Shown here in pieces: positions 8,688 through 16,579 of a stretch of DNA of 64,000 nt. The notes under the pieces were generated by a model, which was given only the letters and a program-made list of their open reading frames with translations, was not told the DNA's origin and made no database searches. The stretch covers positions 124,001 through 188,000 of the forward strand of contig JAEYDD010000041.1 in assembly GCA_023404095.1 (NCBI GenBank). The letters run 5' to 3'. A program made the position numbers and the translations under genes. Each line of letters starts with the position of its first letter. The first letter of the stretch is position 1. This DNA is from Pseudomonadota bacterium. GTDB taxonomy: Bacteria; Pseudomonadota; Alphaproteobacteria; Rhizobiales; Rhizobiaceae.

Positions 8688-10388
8688 ATGATCCAGGGGA
8701 CTTGGATCATCCTGCGCGGGGGTGTCGGAATGGTTGCACAACTGACGGCGTTGGAGCGCACTTATGCGGCGATCATCCTTGTCTTCGTCATCTGCGTCGG
8801 AGTGGCAATGGCCGTGGCCGGTCGCGGCGATCTGATGGCCGCCCACGGCTGGATCGTCGCCCTCTTCGGCATGGCGGTGATGGCCGTCCTCCTGCGTGGC
8901 ATCGATGCGCCGGAGCCCTGGGAAGAACGCTTCCGCGAGTACTATGACGATCCGACCAAGGTCGGCATAATTCTGGCCCTGATATGGGGCGTCATCGGGA
9001 TGTTCGTCGGTGTCTGGGTCGCAGCCCTCCTAGCCTGGCCCGACCTGACCTTCGACGCGGCCTGGGCGAGCTTCGGCCGCCTGAGGCCCGTCCACACCAG
9101 TGGCGTGATCTTCGGCTTCGGCGGCAACGCGCTGATCGCGACGTCCTTCCACGTGCTGCAGCGCACCACCCGTGCCCGACTGCCCGACCAGCTGAGCCCG
9201 TGGTTCGTGCTGATCGGCTACAATCTCTTCTGCGTGCTGGCTGCCACCGGCTATCTGATGGGCCTCACCCAGTCCAAGGAATATGCCGAACCGGAATGGT
9301 ATGCCGACCTCTGGCTGGTCATCGTCTGGGTCGTCTATTTCCTGATCTACATCCGCACCCTGGCCCGCCGCCGCGAACCGCACATCTACGTCGCCAACTG
9401 GTACTACATGGCCTTCATCCTGGTGGTGGCCATCCTGCACATCGTCAACAACCTGGCAGTGCCCGTCTCAATCGGCCACGCCAAGAGCTACTCGCTCTTC
9501 TCCGGCGTGCAGGATGCCATGACCCAGTGGTGGTACGGCCATAACGCTGTCGCCTTCTTCCTGACCGCCGGCTTCCTCGGCATGCTCTACTACTACCTGC
9601 CCAAGCGCGCAGGCCGGCCGATCTATTCCTACCGCATGTCGATCATCAGCTTCTGGGGCATCACCTTCATGTACATGTGGGCGGGATCCCATCACCTGCA
9701 CTACACCGCCCTGCCCCATTGGGTGCAGACGCTGGGCATGGTGTTCTCGCTGGTGCTGCTGGTCCCCTCCTGGGCCTCGGCCGGCAATGCGCTGCTGACG
9801 CTGAACGGGGCCTGGCACAAGGTGCGCGACGATGCGGTGCTGCGCTTCATGATGCTGGCTGCAATCTTCTACGGCATAGCCACCTTCGAGGGCTCGTTCA
9901 TGGCGATACGCGCCGTCAACTCGCTCTCCCACTACACCGACTGGACGGTCGGACACGTCCATGCCGGTGCGCTCGGCTGGGTGGCCATGATCACCTTCGG
10001 TTCGCTCTATGCCCTCGTTCCCTGGATGTGGAAGCGGCCCGCCCTCTATTCCGCAAGGCTTGTCGAGGTGCACTTCTGGCTCGCGCTTGCCGGCACCGTC
10101 ATCTACGTCTTCTCGATGTGGAACTCGGGCATTACCCAGGGCCTGATGTGGCGCACCTATGATCAGAGCGGTACGCTCGCCTACTCCTTCATCGACACCC
10201 TGGTCGCCATGCACCCCTACTACATCGCCCGCACCGTGGGCGGCCTGCTTTTCCTCGCTGGTGCCGTGGTGGCCTTCTACAACATCTGGATGACGATCAG
10301 CAGACCGGCGCCCGTGGACGAGGGGGCGGCCGCCGACCTGCCGGTCGAACCGCCCGCGCCGCGGGCCTGGGCGCAGGCCGGGGAATAG
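8688..10388 (+). CDS. ccoN: cbb3-type cytochrome c oxidase subunit I
   Basis: Catalytic subunit of the high-affinity cbb3 terminal oxidase (FixN in rhizobia). It reduces O2 at the haem b3-CuB centre and pumps protons across the inner membrane. 566 residues with about 13-14 membrane helices. Characteristic blocks are RPVHTSGVIFGFGGNALIA with the low-spin haem His, WWYGHNAVAFFLT, the CuB His pair in GSHHLHYTALP, and TVGHVHAGALGWV. The N-terminus is ~15-20 residues longer than usual; an internal ATG at 8730 is also possible. It leads the operon ccoNOQP, three bases from ccoO. Confidence 0.97.
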   Translation: MIQGTWIILRGGVGMVAQLTALERTYAAIILVFVICVGVAMAVAGRGDLMAAHGWIVALFGMAVMAVLLRGIDAPEPWEERFREYYDDPTKVGIILALIWGVIGMFVGVWVAALLAWPDLTFDAAWASFGRLRPVHTSGVIFGFGGNALIATSFHVLQRTTRARLPDQLSPWFVLIGYNLFCVLAATGYLMGLTQSKEYAEPEWYADLWLVIVWVVYFLIYIRTLARRREPHIYVANWYYMAFILVVAILHIVNNLAVPVSIGHAKSYSLFSGVQDAMTQWWYGHNAVAFFLTAGFLGMLYYYLPKRAGRPIYSYRMSIISFWGITFMYMWAGSHHLHYTALPHWVQTLGMVFSLVLLVPSWASAGNALLTLNGAWHKVRDDAVLRFMMLAAIFYGIATFEGSFMAIRAVNSLSHYTDWTVGHVHAGALGWVAMITFGSLYALVPWMWKRPALYSARLVEVHFWLALAGTVIYVFSMWNSGITQGLMWRTYDQSGTLAYSFIDTLVAMHPYYIARTVGGLLFLAGAVVAFYNIWMTISRPAPVDEGAAADLPVEPPAPRAWAQAGE

Positions 10389-10391
10389 GCG

Positions 10392-11123
10392 ATGTTCAAC
10401 TTCCACTATCGGCTCGAACGCAACGCCATGGGCCTGGTGCTCGCCATAGTCGTCGTTGCCAGCATCGGCGGCCTGATCGAGATCGCCCCGCTCTTCACCA
10501 TCGACGAGACGGTGGAGGACGCCCCGGACATGCGAGTCTACACGCCGCTGGAGCTGGCGGGACGCAACATCTATATCCGCGAGGGCTGTTACGCCTGCCA
10601 CTCGCAGATGATCCGCACACTGCGCGACGAAGTCGAGCGCTACGGTCCCTATTCGCTCGCGGTGGAATCGAAATACGACCACCCGATGCTGTGGGGATCG
10701 AAGCGAACCGGACCGGACATAGCCCGGCTCGGGGGCAAGTACTCGAACGAATGGCACGTCGCCCATCTCTACAACCCGCGCGACCTGGTGCCGGAATCGA
10801 AGATGCCGGCCTACCGCTGGCTCATGCGCAACTCGCTCAAGATCGGCGATCTCGGCGAGCACCTGGCCGCCATGCGTGCGGTGGGCGTCCCCTATACGGA
10901 TGACATGATCGCCAACGCCAGTGCCGACGCCTACGGCCAGGCCAATCCGGACAGCGTACAGTCCGCCGGCGTGACCGCCCGCTACGGCGAGGCGACAAAT
11001 GTCAGCCTGTTCGACGGCAAGCCGGAGACGCTCACGGAGATGGACGCCATCGTCGCCTATCTTCAGATTCTCGGGCGACTGACCGACGTCGCGCAAAAGA
11101 CCGAACAGGCCAATGTGGAGTAG
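10392..11123 (+). CDS. ccoO: cbb3-type cytochrome c oxidase subunit II (mono-haem cytochrome c)
   Basis: 243 residues. A single N-terminal membrane anchor (about 13-33) is followed by a periplasmic cytochrome c domain with the haem-binding motif CYACH (C66, C69, H70) and a likely axial Met in PESKMPAYRW. CcoO passes electrons from CcoP to the CcoN active site. The start lies three bases after the ccoN stop and the stop four bases before ccoQ, as in other fixNOQP operons. Confidence 0.97.
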   Translation: MFNFHYRLERNAMGLVLAIVVVASIGGLIEIAPLFTIDETVEDAPDMRVYTPLELAGRNIYIREGCYACHSQMIRTLRDEVERYGPYSLAVESKYDHPMLWGSKRTGPDIARLGGKYSNEWHVAHLYNPRDLVPESKMPAYRWLMRNSLKIGDLGEHLAAMRAVGVPYTDDMIANASADAYGQANPDSVQSAGVTARYGEATNVSLFDGKPETLTEMDAIVAYLQILGRLTDVAQKTEQANVE

Positions 11124-11127
11124 CACC

Positions 11128-11301
11128 ATGAGCTTCGACCACGACACCGTCACCGGTTTCGCCAAGTCCTTCGGGCTTTTCTACCTGATCGCCATGTCGA
11201 TCGGTGTCGTCGTCTATGCCTACTGGCCGGCGAACCGGAAACAGTTCGACCACGCGGCAAATTCCATCATTTCCGACGACGAGGACCGGCCATGTCCGTA
11301 G
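11128..11301 (+). CDS. ccoQ: cbb3-type cytochrome oxidase subunit CcoQ/FixQ
   Basis: 57 residues with one membrane helix (about 15-32, FYLIAMSIGVVVYAYWP) and a short charged cytoplasmic tail. Size, position between ccoO and ccoP and the YWPANRKQFD motif identify the small subunit, which stabilises CcoP in the complex. The start at 11128 is preceded by GTGGAG at 8 nt. The 3' end overlaps ccoP by 10 bases. Confidence 0.93.
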   Translation: MSFDHDTVTGFAKSFGLFYLIAMSIGVVVYAYWPANRKQFDHAANSIISDDEDRPCP

Positions 11302-12194
11302 GCGAACGCGATCCCGTCACCGGCCATATGACGACCGGCCACGAATGGAACGGCATCAAGGAACTGCACACGCCGGTGCCGAAGCCCGTCTGGTTCTTCC
11401 TGATCGCGTTTACGCTGTTCGGGGTGATCTGGGTTCTGCTGATGCCGAGTTTTCCCTATGGCACCGGCTATTTCAAGGGCTGGCTCGGCGTTGATCAGAA
11501 ACAGACGGTGGCAGAGCGCCTGCAGGAAGGCAACGCGGATCGCGCCGCCTGGGTCGCACGGATCGAGAGCGAGGATTTCGCAACGATCCTGAAGGATGGC
11601 GACCTGATGCCGATCGTCCGGGAGACCGGGCACACCCTTTTCGGCGACAACTGTGCCGCCTGTCATGGCATCGGCGGCACCGGCAACGGCGGCTATCCCA
11701 ACCTCGCGGCCGCCCCCATGCTGTGGGGCGATGATCCGGCGACCATCGCCGAAACAATCACCGTCGGCATCAACGGTGCCGATCCGCGAACGCGTGTCTC
11801 GCAGATGCTGGCATTCGGCCGCGACCAGGTGCTGGAGCGTCCGGCAATCCTGCAACTCGTCACCTATGTCCGCTCGCTGTCCGGGCTTGAGGAGAGAACG
11901 GCGGAGAATGCCGCCGCGATCGACGCCGGGCGCGAACTGTTCGCCCAGAACTGTGCCTCCTGCCACGGTGAGGACGCCAGGGGCCTGAAGGATGTCGGCG
12001 CACCGGACCTGACGGACCATTTCTGGATATACGGTTCGGATCGCGAGGCGGTCTACCAGTCGATCTACGGTGGCAGGCAGGGCCACATGCCGAGTTGGGG
12101 GCTGCGGCTTTCCCCGCTCGATATCAAGATCCTCACCCTCTATATCACCGACCTCAGGGAGCAGCGACGTGCAACCGGCGGCAGCGGAACATGA
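11292..12194 (+). CDS. ccoP: cbb3-type cytochrome c oxidase subunit III (di-haem cytochrome c)
   Basis: 300 residues. A cytoplasmic N-terminus with the conserved GHEWNGIKELHTPVPKPW-like block precedes a membrane anchor (about 33-52) and two periplasmic cytochrome c domains, with haem sites CAACH (121-125) and CASCH (221-225). It accepts electrons from soluble cytochromes or the bc1 complex and passes them to CcoO. It starts inside ccoQ with GAGGA upstream and ends in an ATGA overlap with the next small gene, so translation of the whole unit is coupled. Confidence 0.97.
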   Translation: MSVGERDPVTGHMTTGHEWNGIKELHTPVPKPVWFFLIAFTLFGVIWVLLMPSFPYGTGYFKGWLGVDQKQTVAERLQEGNADRAAWVARIESEDFATILKDGDLMPIVRETGHTLFGDNCAACHGIGGTGNGGYPNLAAAPMLWGDDPATIAETITVGINGADPRTRVSQMLAFGRDQVLERPAILQLVTYVRSLSGLEERTAENAAAIDAGRELFAQNCASCHGEDARGLKDVGAPDLTDHFWIYGSDREAVYQSIYGGRQGHMPSWGLRLSPLDIKILTLYITDLREQRRATGGSGT

Positions 12195-12379
12195 GCGCGC
12201 TTCCCATGCGGGCGCGCACCATAGCGATTGCCGCCGTCTGCGCCGTCGCGGCCCTGCTGGCGCTCGCCAATGCCCACCTCGTCTATGTCGCTACCGTCTC
12301 GCAGCCGGACTGCGTGGCACACCTGAAGGGGGCATCGAAGGCGCCCGGAAGCTACCGCGCTGCCCGCCCGGCCTGCTAA
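12191..12379 (+). CDS. Small single-helix membrane protein downstream of ccoP
   Basis: 62 residues. A basic start (MSALPMRAR) is followed by one membrane helix or uncleaved signal (IAIAAVCAVAALLALANA) and a short periplasmic tail with two cysteines (QPDCVAHLKG, terminal RPAC). It starts in an ATGA overlap with the ccoP stop, so it is translationally coupled to the oxidase operon. I do not recognise the family; a role in oxidase assembly or stability is only suggested by position. Confidence 0.7.
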   Translation: MSALPMRARTIAIAAVCAVAALLALANAHLVYVATVSQPDCVAHLKGASKAPGSYRAARPAC

Positions 12380-12417
12380 AATGAAACGGCGCCCATGCGT
12401 TGTCGGAGGAAATTCAG

Positions 12418-13206
12418 ATGAGGATGCCTGAAACAGTTCCCCCTCTGCCGAAGGCCGTGGACCGGAACCGCCATCTGCCGGCCGCCCGGGCTCTTACCTG
12501 GTTGGCCGAGGGCTGGCGCGACCTCTGGAATATGCCTCTGCCGAGCCTGATTTACGGCGCCGGCGTCGCAGCCGTCTCGATCATTATCGTCGGTGGCCTT
12601 TTTGCCTTCGGCTACGACTATGCGTTGCTACCGGCCCTTGCCGGCTTTTTCGTCGTCGGTCCCGTCGCGGCCGCCGGTCTCTACGAAAAAAGCCGCCGGA
12701 TCGAGCAAAACCTGCCGGTCTCCCTTATCGCGATGCTGCGACCGAAACCCGGCACCGGCCAGCACGTGCTGTTCGTCGGCGCCGTCCTGTGCGGGCTGAT
12801 GCTGCTCTGGATGCGCGCCGCCGTCATCCTCTATGCGCTCTTCGTCGGCTGGCAGCCGTTCCAGGGCCTCGACCACATCCTGCCTGCCCTGTTCGGCACG
12901 CCCGTCGGCTGGGCACTTCTCGGCCTCGGCACGCTGGTGGGCGCCCTGTTCGCGGCCTTTGCCTTCGCCATCAGCGTCTTCGGCGTGCCGATGGTCGTCG
13001 ACCGCGACGTGGACGCCTTCACCGCCATGGGCACCAGCATCTCGCTCGCCTGGAACAATCTTCCGGTCATGCTGGCCTGGGGCGCCATCGTGATGTTGCT
13101 GACCGCCCTGAGCCTTTTGACTGGCATGCTCGGCTTCATCATCACCTTTCCGCTTCTCGGGCATGCGACCTGGCATGCCTACCAGGCGATCAAGGATCCG
13201 GACTGA
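12418..13206 (+). CDS. DUF2189 integral membrane protein
   Basis: 262 residues with six or so membrane helices after a cytoplasmic start. The pattern AARALTWLAEGWRDLW near the N-terminus, FFVVGPVAAAGLYEKSRR and LLGHATWHAYQAI at the C-terminus fit DUF2189, a family common in alphaproteobacteria and sometimes loosely annotated as cytochrome oxidase subunit I-like. The start at ATG 12418 has GGAGG 8 nt upstream; an in-frame TTG at 12400 is weaker. Its place between ccoP and ccoS points to a role with the oxidase, but no biochemical function is established that I know of. Confidence 0.85.
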   Translation: MRMPETVPPLPKAVDRNRHLPAARALTWLAEGWRDLWNMPLPSLIYGAGVAAVSIIIVGGLFAFGYDYALLPALAGFFVVGPVAAAGLYEKSRRIEQNLPVSLIAMLRPKPGTGQHVLFVGAVLCGLMLLWMRAAVILYALFVGWQPFQGLDHILPALFGTPVGWALLGLGTLVGALFAAFAFAISVFGVPMVVDRDVDAFTAMGTSISLAWNNLPVMLAWGAIVMLLTALSLLTGMLGFIITFPLLGHATWHAYQAIKDPD

Positions 13207-13242
13207 GGCCCTGGCGATCGCAGGGCACGGCAAGAGGCGAAG

Positions 13243-13464
13243 ATGACAGCGTCGTTCTTCTATCTGATCCCGATTTCGCTGCTGCTCGGTACCGGCGGGC
13301 TTCTGCTGTTTCTCTGGAGCATGCGCAGCGGGCAGTACGAGGATCTGGACGGCGCGGCGGAGCGCATCCTCTACGCCGAGGACGTCCCCGCCGCCTCCAA
13401 GACAAAACAGATCACGGCGGAGCAAGCCGGCATCGCCGATGGCGCGCCGGGACAGGGCCGGTGA
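13243..13464 (+). CDS. ccoS: cbb3-type cytochrome oxidase assembly protein CcoS
   Basis: 73 residues. One N-terminal membrane helix (about 5-25) leads into the family signature FLWSMRSGQYEDLDGAAERIL. CcoS/FixS is needed for cofactor insertion into cbb3 oxidase and normally ends a ccoGHIS operon. Here ccoG, ccoH and the copper ATPase ccoI are not next to it. A good site (AAGAGGCGAAG) precedes the ATG. Confidence 0.9.
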   Translation: MTASFFYLIPISLLLGTGGLLLFLWSMRSGQYEDLDGAAERILYAEDVPAASKTKQITAEQAGIADGAPGQGR

Positions 13465-13563
13465 TCCACGCCGTCCGGCAAAGCCGTTCGTGACGAGGCT
13501 TTTCCCGCCCCACCAACGCCGAATGCGAAGGGGACCCCGGAGCCAGAGCCCTCTGTCAAAGCA

Positions 13564-14220
13564 TCAGTGCTTGTGATCCAGTCGCAGGACAAGCCGGTCG
13601 CCGGCCCACTGGATGGCGCAGACGAGCACGATCAGGACGGCGACGACTGCGACCATGACAGTCGTTTCGAAGCGCTGGTAGCCGTAGCGGATAGCGAGAT
13701 CACCGAGCCCGCCGGCGCCGATCGCACCCGCCATGGCGGAGGCGCCGATGAGCGTGATCAGCGTCACGGTGAAGCCTGCGACGAGGCTCGGCAGGGCTTC
13801 GGGCACCAGCACCTCGCGTACGATCGTCCAGCGGTTTCCGCCCATCGCGCGCACCGCCTCGATCAGGCCGCGATCCACTTCGCGAAGCGAGACCTCCGCC
13901 ATGCGGGCATAATAGGGCGTGGCGGCGATCGAAAGCGGAACGATCGCCGCCCACATGCCGATCGACGTGCCGACGATGAAGCGGGTGACCGGGATCAGCG
14001 CCACCAGCAGGATGATGAAGGGAACCGAGCGGAAACCGTTGACGATCGCGCCGAGAACGCGGTTGATCCAGAGGTTTTCCGCAATGCCGCCCTTTGCCGT
14101 GGCAACGAGCGCTAGGCCCAGCGGCAGGCCCGCCATAAGCGAGATGGCCCCCGATGCGACCGTCATGACGACGGTTTCGAAGAACGAGCGGACAAAGAGC
14201 TCAATCATGACCGGGGACAT
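13564..14220 (-). CDS. metI: Methionine ABC transporter permease
   Basis: 218 residues, five membrane helices. The permease-ATPase contact loop reads EAVRAMGGNRWTIVREVLVPEALP. MetI forms the membrane channel of the MetNIQ importer for L- and D-methionine. The start at 14220 overlaps the end of metN by 20 bases and has GGAGG 9 nt upstream; a second ATG at 14208 would overlap by 8. The order metQ-metN-metI on the minus strand is contiguous. Confidence 0.93.
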   Translation of the reverse strand: MSPVMIELFVRSFFETVVMTVASGAISLMAGLPLGLALVATAKGGIAENLWINRVLGAIVNGFRSVPFIILLVALIPVTRFIVGTSIGMWAAIVPLSIAATPYYARMAEVSLREVDRGLIEAVRAMGGNRWTIVREVLVPEALPSLVAGFTVTLITLIGASAMAGAIGAGGLGDLAIRYGYQRFETTVMVAVVAVLIVLVCAIQWAGDRLVLRLDHKH

Positions 14221-15280
14221 GGCCCAGGACCTCCACTTTGGCGCCGTGGCGCTCGAGATAGGCGACGGCCCTTGCCGGACCGTCCGATGCAGGCGGAATG
14301 CCGAGGAAGAAGCGGGCGACGGACTGCTGCTGGATATGCTCGACCCCGCCATGGATCAGGCGGAAGCCACCTTCAAGCTCGCTGGAAAGTCCGGCCAGCA
14401 GGAATCCGGCATGGGGACCGGAAAGATCCACGCCCAGGACCACTTCGCCCACCGGCTCGCTCACAAGCCTGGCCGCCACATGCTGCGGCAGATGCGGGCG
14501 GATGCCAGACAGCAGGCTCTGGGTGATCGCCGTGCGGGGGTTGGCGAAGACGGACCAGACCGGCCCCTCCTCCACGATACGTCCCGCATCGATGACGGCG
14601 ACGCGGTCGGCGATGCTGCGGATCACCTCCATTTCGTGGGTAATCAACAGGATCGTGAGGCCCAGCTTGGCGTTGATGTCTTTCAGAAGCTCCAGGATCG
14701 CCGCGGTCGTCTCCGGGTCAAGCGCCGAGGTCGCCTCGTCCGACAGCAACAGCGCCGGCCCGGCCGCCAGTGCCCGTGCGATGCCGACACGCTGCTTCTG
14801 ACCGCCGGAAAGCGCTGCCGGATAGCTCTTTGCCTTGCCGGAAAGACCGACGAGATCGAGCAGTTCGGCGGCACGCGCAAGCCGCTTCTCCCTGCTCCAG
14901 CCTTCGATCTTCAGAGGCAGCGCCACGTTCTCCTCGACCGTCTTTGCCGACAGCAGGTTGAAATGCTGGAAGATCATGCCGATGCGCCGGCGCAGAGGCT
15001 GTAGCTGCTCTTCGCTCAGGCCGGTGATTTCGCGCCCTTCGATCTTGATCGAACCGCGGTCGGGTCGCTCAAGGCCGTTCAGGCACCGGATAAGGGTCGA
15101 CTTGCCGGCGCCGCTGCGACCGATCAGACCGAGAATCTCGCCTTTGTGCACCGTCAGCGACACGCCGTCGATGGCCGGGGTGTCGCCAAAGTGGCGGTGG
15201 ACACCGGACAGGCGGACGACGGCTTCGCGCCGGTTCTCACCCTGCTCGGCTTCACCGGCTTGCGGGAATGGGGATGTCAT
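14201..15280 (-). CDS. metN: Methionine ABC transporter ATP-binding protein
   Basis: 359 residues. Walker A is GRSGAGKST (54-62), the signature is ALSGGQKQR, and Walker B is ALLLSDEATSALD. After the ABC domain a C-terminal ~80-residue NIL-type domain (about 275-355) corresponds to the methionine-sensing domain that trans-inhibits MetN when cytoplasmic methionine is high. A good site (GGAAAGG) precedes the ATG. The gene is separated from metQ by a strong intergenic hairpin. Confidence 0.95.
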   Translation of the reverse strand: MTSPFPQAGEAEQGENRREAVVRLSGVHRHFGDTPAIDGVSLTVHKGEILGLIGRSGAGKSTLIRCLNGLERPDRGSIKIEGREITGLSEEQLQPLRRRIGMIFQHFNLLSAKTVEENVALPLKIEGWSREKRLARAAELLDLVGLSGKAKSYPAALSGGQKQRVGIARALAAGPALLLSDEATSALDPETTAAILELLKDINAKLGLTILLITHEMEVIRSIADRVAVIDAGRIVEEGPVWSVFANPRTAITQSLLSGIRPHLPQHVAARLVSEPVGEVVLGVDLSGPHAGFLLAGLSSELEGGFRLIHGGVEHIQQQSVARFFLGIPPASDGPARAVAYLERHGAKVEVLGHVPGHD

Positions 15281-15310
15281 GCCAGTTCCTTTCCGCCATC
15301 TGCAATGGCG

Positions 15311-15347
15311 AGGCGGCCTGCAACGCCCAAAGCGCCGCAGGCCGCCT
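15311..15347 (-). other. Intergenic hairpin between metQ and metN
   Basis: A perfect 11-bp inverted repeat (AGGCGGCCTGC / GCAGGCCGCCT) with a 15-nt loop lies 27 bases after the metQ stop. No T run follows on the minus strand, so it is more likely a partial terminator or mRNA stabiliser that favours the binding protein over the ATPase and permease, a common arrangement in ABC operons. Confidence 0.6.
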
Positions 15348-15374
15348 GATGTTCAGGTCCTTGAGGGGAAAAGG

Positions 15375-16226
15375 TCAATAGGCGACGGTGCCGGTGCCCT
15401 TGTAAACGCGGTCGAACTCGGCCCTAACCGTATCGTTCTGATAGGAGGAAACCAGCGTCTTGACCCACGGCTCGCCCAGGTCCGCCTCGCGAACGGCAAT
15501 GAAGTTGCGGTAGGGATTGTCGGCGATTTTCTCCTGGGCGATGCGGTCTTCGATTGCCAGCCCGCTCTTCAACGCCCAGTCCGTGTTGACGACGGCCGCG
15601 TCCAGATCGTCGACGGAGCGGCCGACGATGCCGGCATCGAGCTCCTTGATCACCACGTTCTTCGGGTTCTCGGCAACATCGGCAACGGTCGCCAGGATGC
15701 CTGCGCCGTCGCGAAGCTTGATCACGCCCTCGTCCTGCAGCACCAGCAAGGCGCGGCCCTCGTTCGAGGGATCGTTCGGCACGCCGATCACGGCCCCTTC
15801 CGGAAGTTCGGCAACGCTCTTGAATTTCTTTGAATAGACGCCGATCGGCCAGACCGCGGTGTATCCTGCCACCTTGATCTTGTAGCCGTGCGCCTGGATC
15901 TGGTTTTCGAGATACGGGCCATGCTGGAAGGCATTGGCGTCGATCTCGCCGCGCTCCAGCGCCTCGTTCGGCTGGGTGTAGTCGTTGAAGGTGACGACTT
16001 CGACCGTCAGTCCCTTCTTTTCCGCTTCCGCAGCGACGGCGCGCCAGACGTCCTCGTCCTCGCCGCTCATGATGCCGACCTTGACGCTCGTCTTGTCTTC
16101 GGCCGCGGCCGGGTGCGGCATCATCGTGCCGGTAAATGTCGCGACGGAAGCCGCCAGCCAGAGGGAAAGACCGAAGCGACGGGTGAACCGGGCGCGCTCG
16201 ACAAGCTGCAGAACGGATTTGCTCAT
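15375..16226 (-). CDS. metQ: Methionine-binding protein, MetQ/NlpA family
   Basis: 283 residues. The signal peptide (about 1-42) ends in HPAAAED and has no lipobox cysteine, so the mature protein is predicted soluble and periplasmic rather than a lipoprotein. The body carries family motifs: VKVGIMSGEDEDVW, DANAFQHGPYLE, VIGVPNDPSNEGRAL and VVNTDWALKSGL. It delivers methionine to MetNI. It is first in the operon. Confidence 0.93.
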   Translation of the reverse strand: MSKSVLQLVERARFTRRFGLSLWLAASVATFTGTMMPHPAAAEDKTSVKVGIMSGEDEDVWRAVAAEAEKKGLTVEVVTFNDYTQPNEALERGEIDANAFQHGPYLENQIQAHGYKIKVAGYTAVWPIGVYSKKFKSVAELPEGAVIGVPNDPSNEGRALLVLQDEGVIKLRDGAGILATVADVAENPKNVVIKELDAGIVGRSVDDLDAAVVNTDWALKSGLAIEDRIAQEKIADNPYRNFIAVREADLGEPWVKTLVSSYQNDTVRAEFDRVYKGTGTVAY

Positions 16227-16579
16227 GAATGTACCTGCTTTCGATGTTCAGGCGGTGCTTGGGAGGATCGCCGCCAGTTGCATCAACTAAATCGCAAATG
16301 CCCAACAATAAGGCAAAGAACGGTCATTTATTAGGCGGAGCCACCGACGAAAATCCATCCCGTAAGCGGCGCCTTTGCGCAATTTTCCACTAAATCGCTC
16401 GACTTCAGGATGCGGTGCAGCGAAAATTCCGGATCGCGGGTGCGCTCACGCCGCATTTTCGCCCATGACAGAGCGTGTCTCGTGGCGACCTTGCCGTTTT
16501 TCCCTGTCGGTGCTCCAGTATTCGCATCGCCGGCCCGGGATGTGCGGGAAGGTGATTCCCGCATAGGAAGGAGCCAGCC
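16227..16579. other. Divergent intergenic region, metQ / SbmA-like ABC gene
   Basis: 353 bases between two divergent genes, so it should hold both promoters. An AT-rich stretch (about 16280-16335) lies on the metQ side. I see no gene, no convincing riboswitch and no repeat. Confidence 0.5.

Noticed and set aside
9468..11165. Long minus-strand open frame opposite ccoN-ccoO
   Set aside because: Covers two unambiguous cytochrome oxidase genes in antisense and has no recognisable domain.
16227..16330. Possible SAM-II-type riboswitch upstream of metQ (GATTTAGTTGATGCAACT on the minus strand)
   Set aside because: It resembles the first strand of SAM-II only loosely; the conserved downstream pseudoknot strand and the AAAAAGG-type end are missing.
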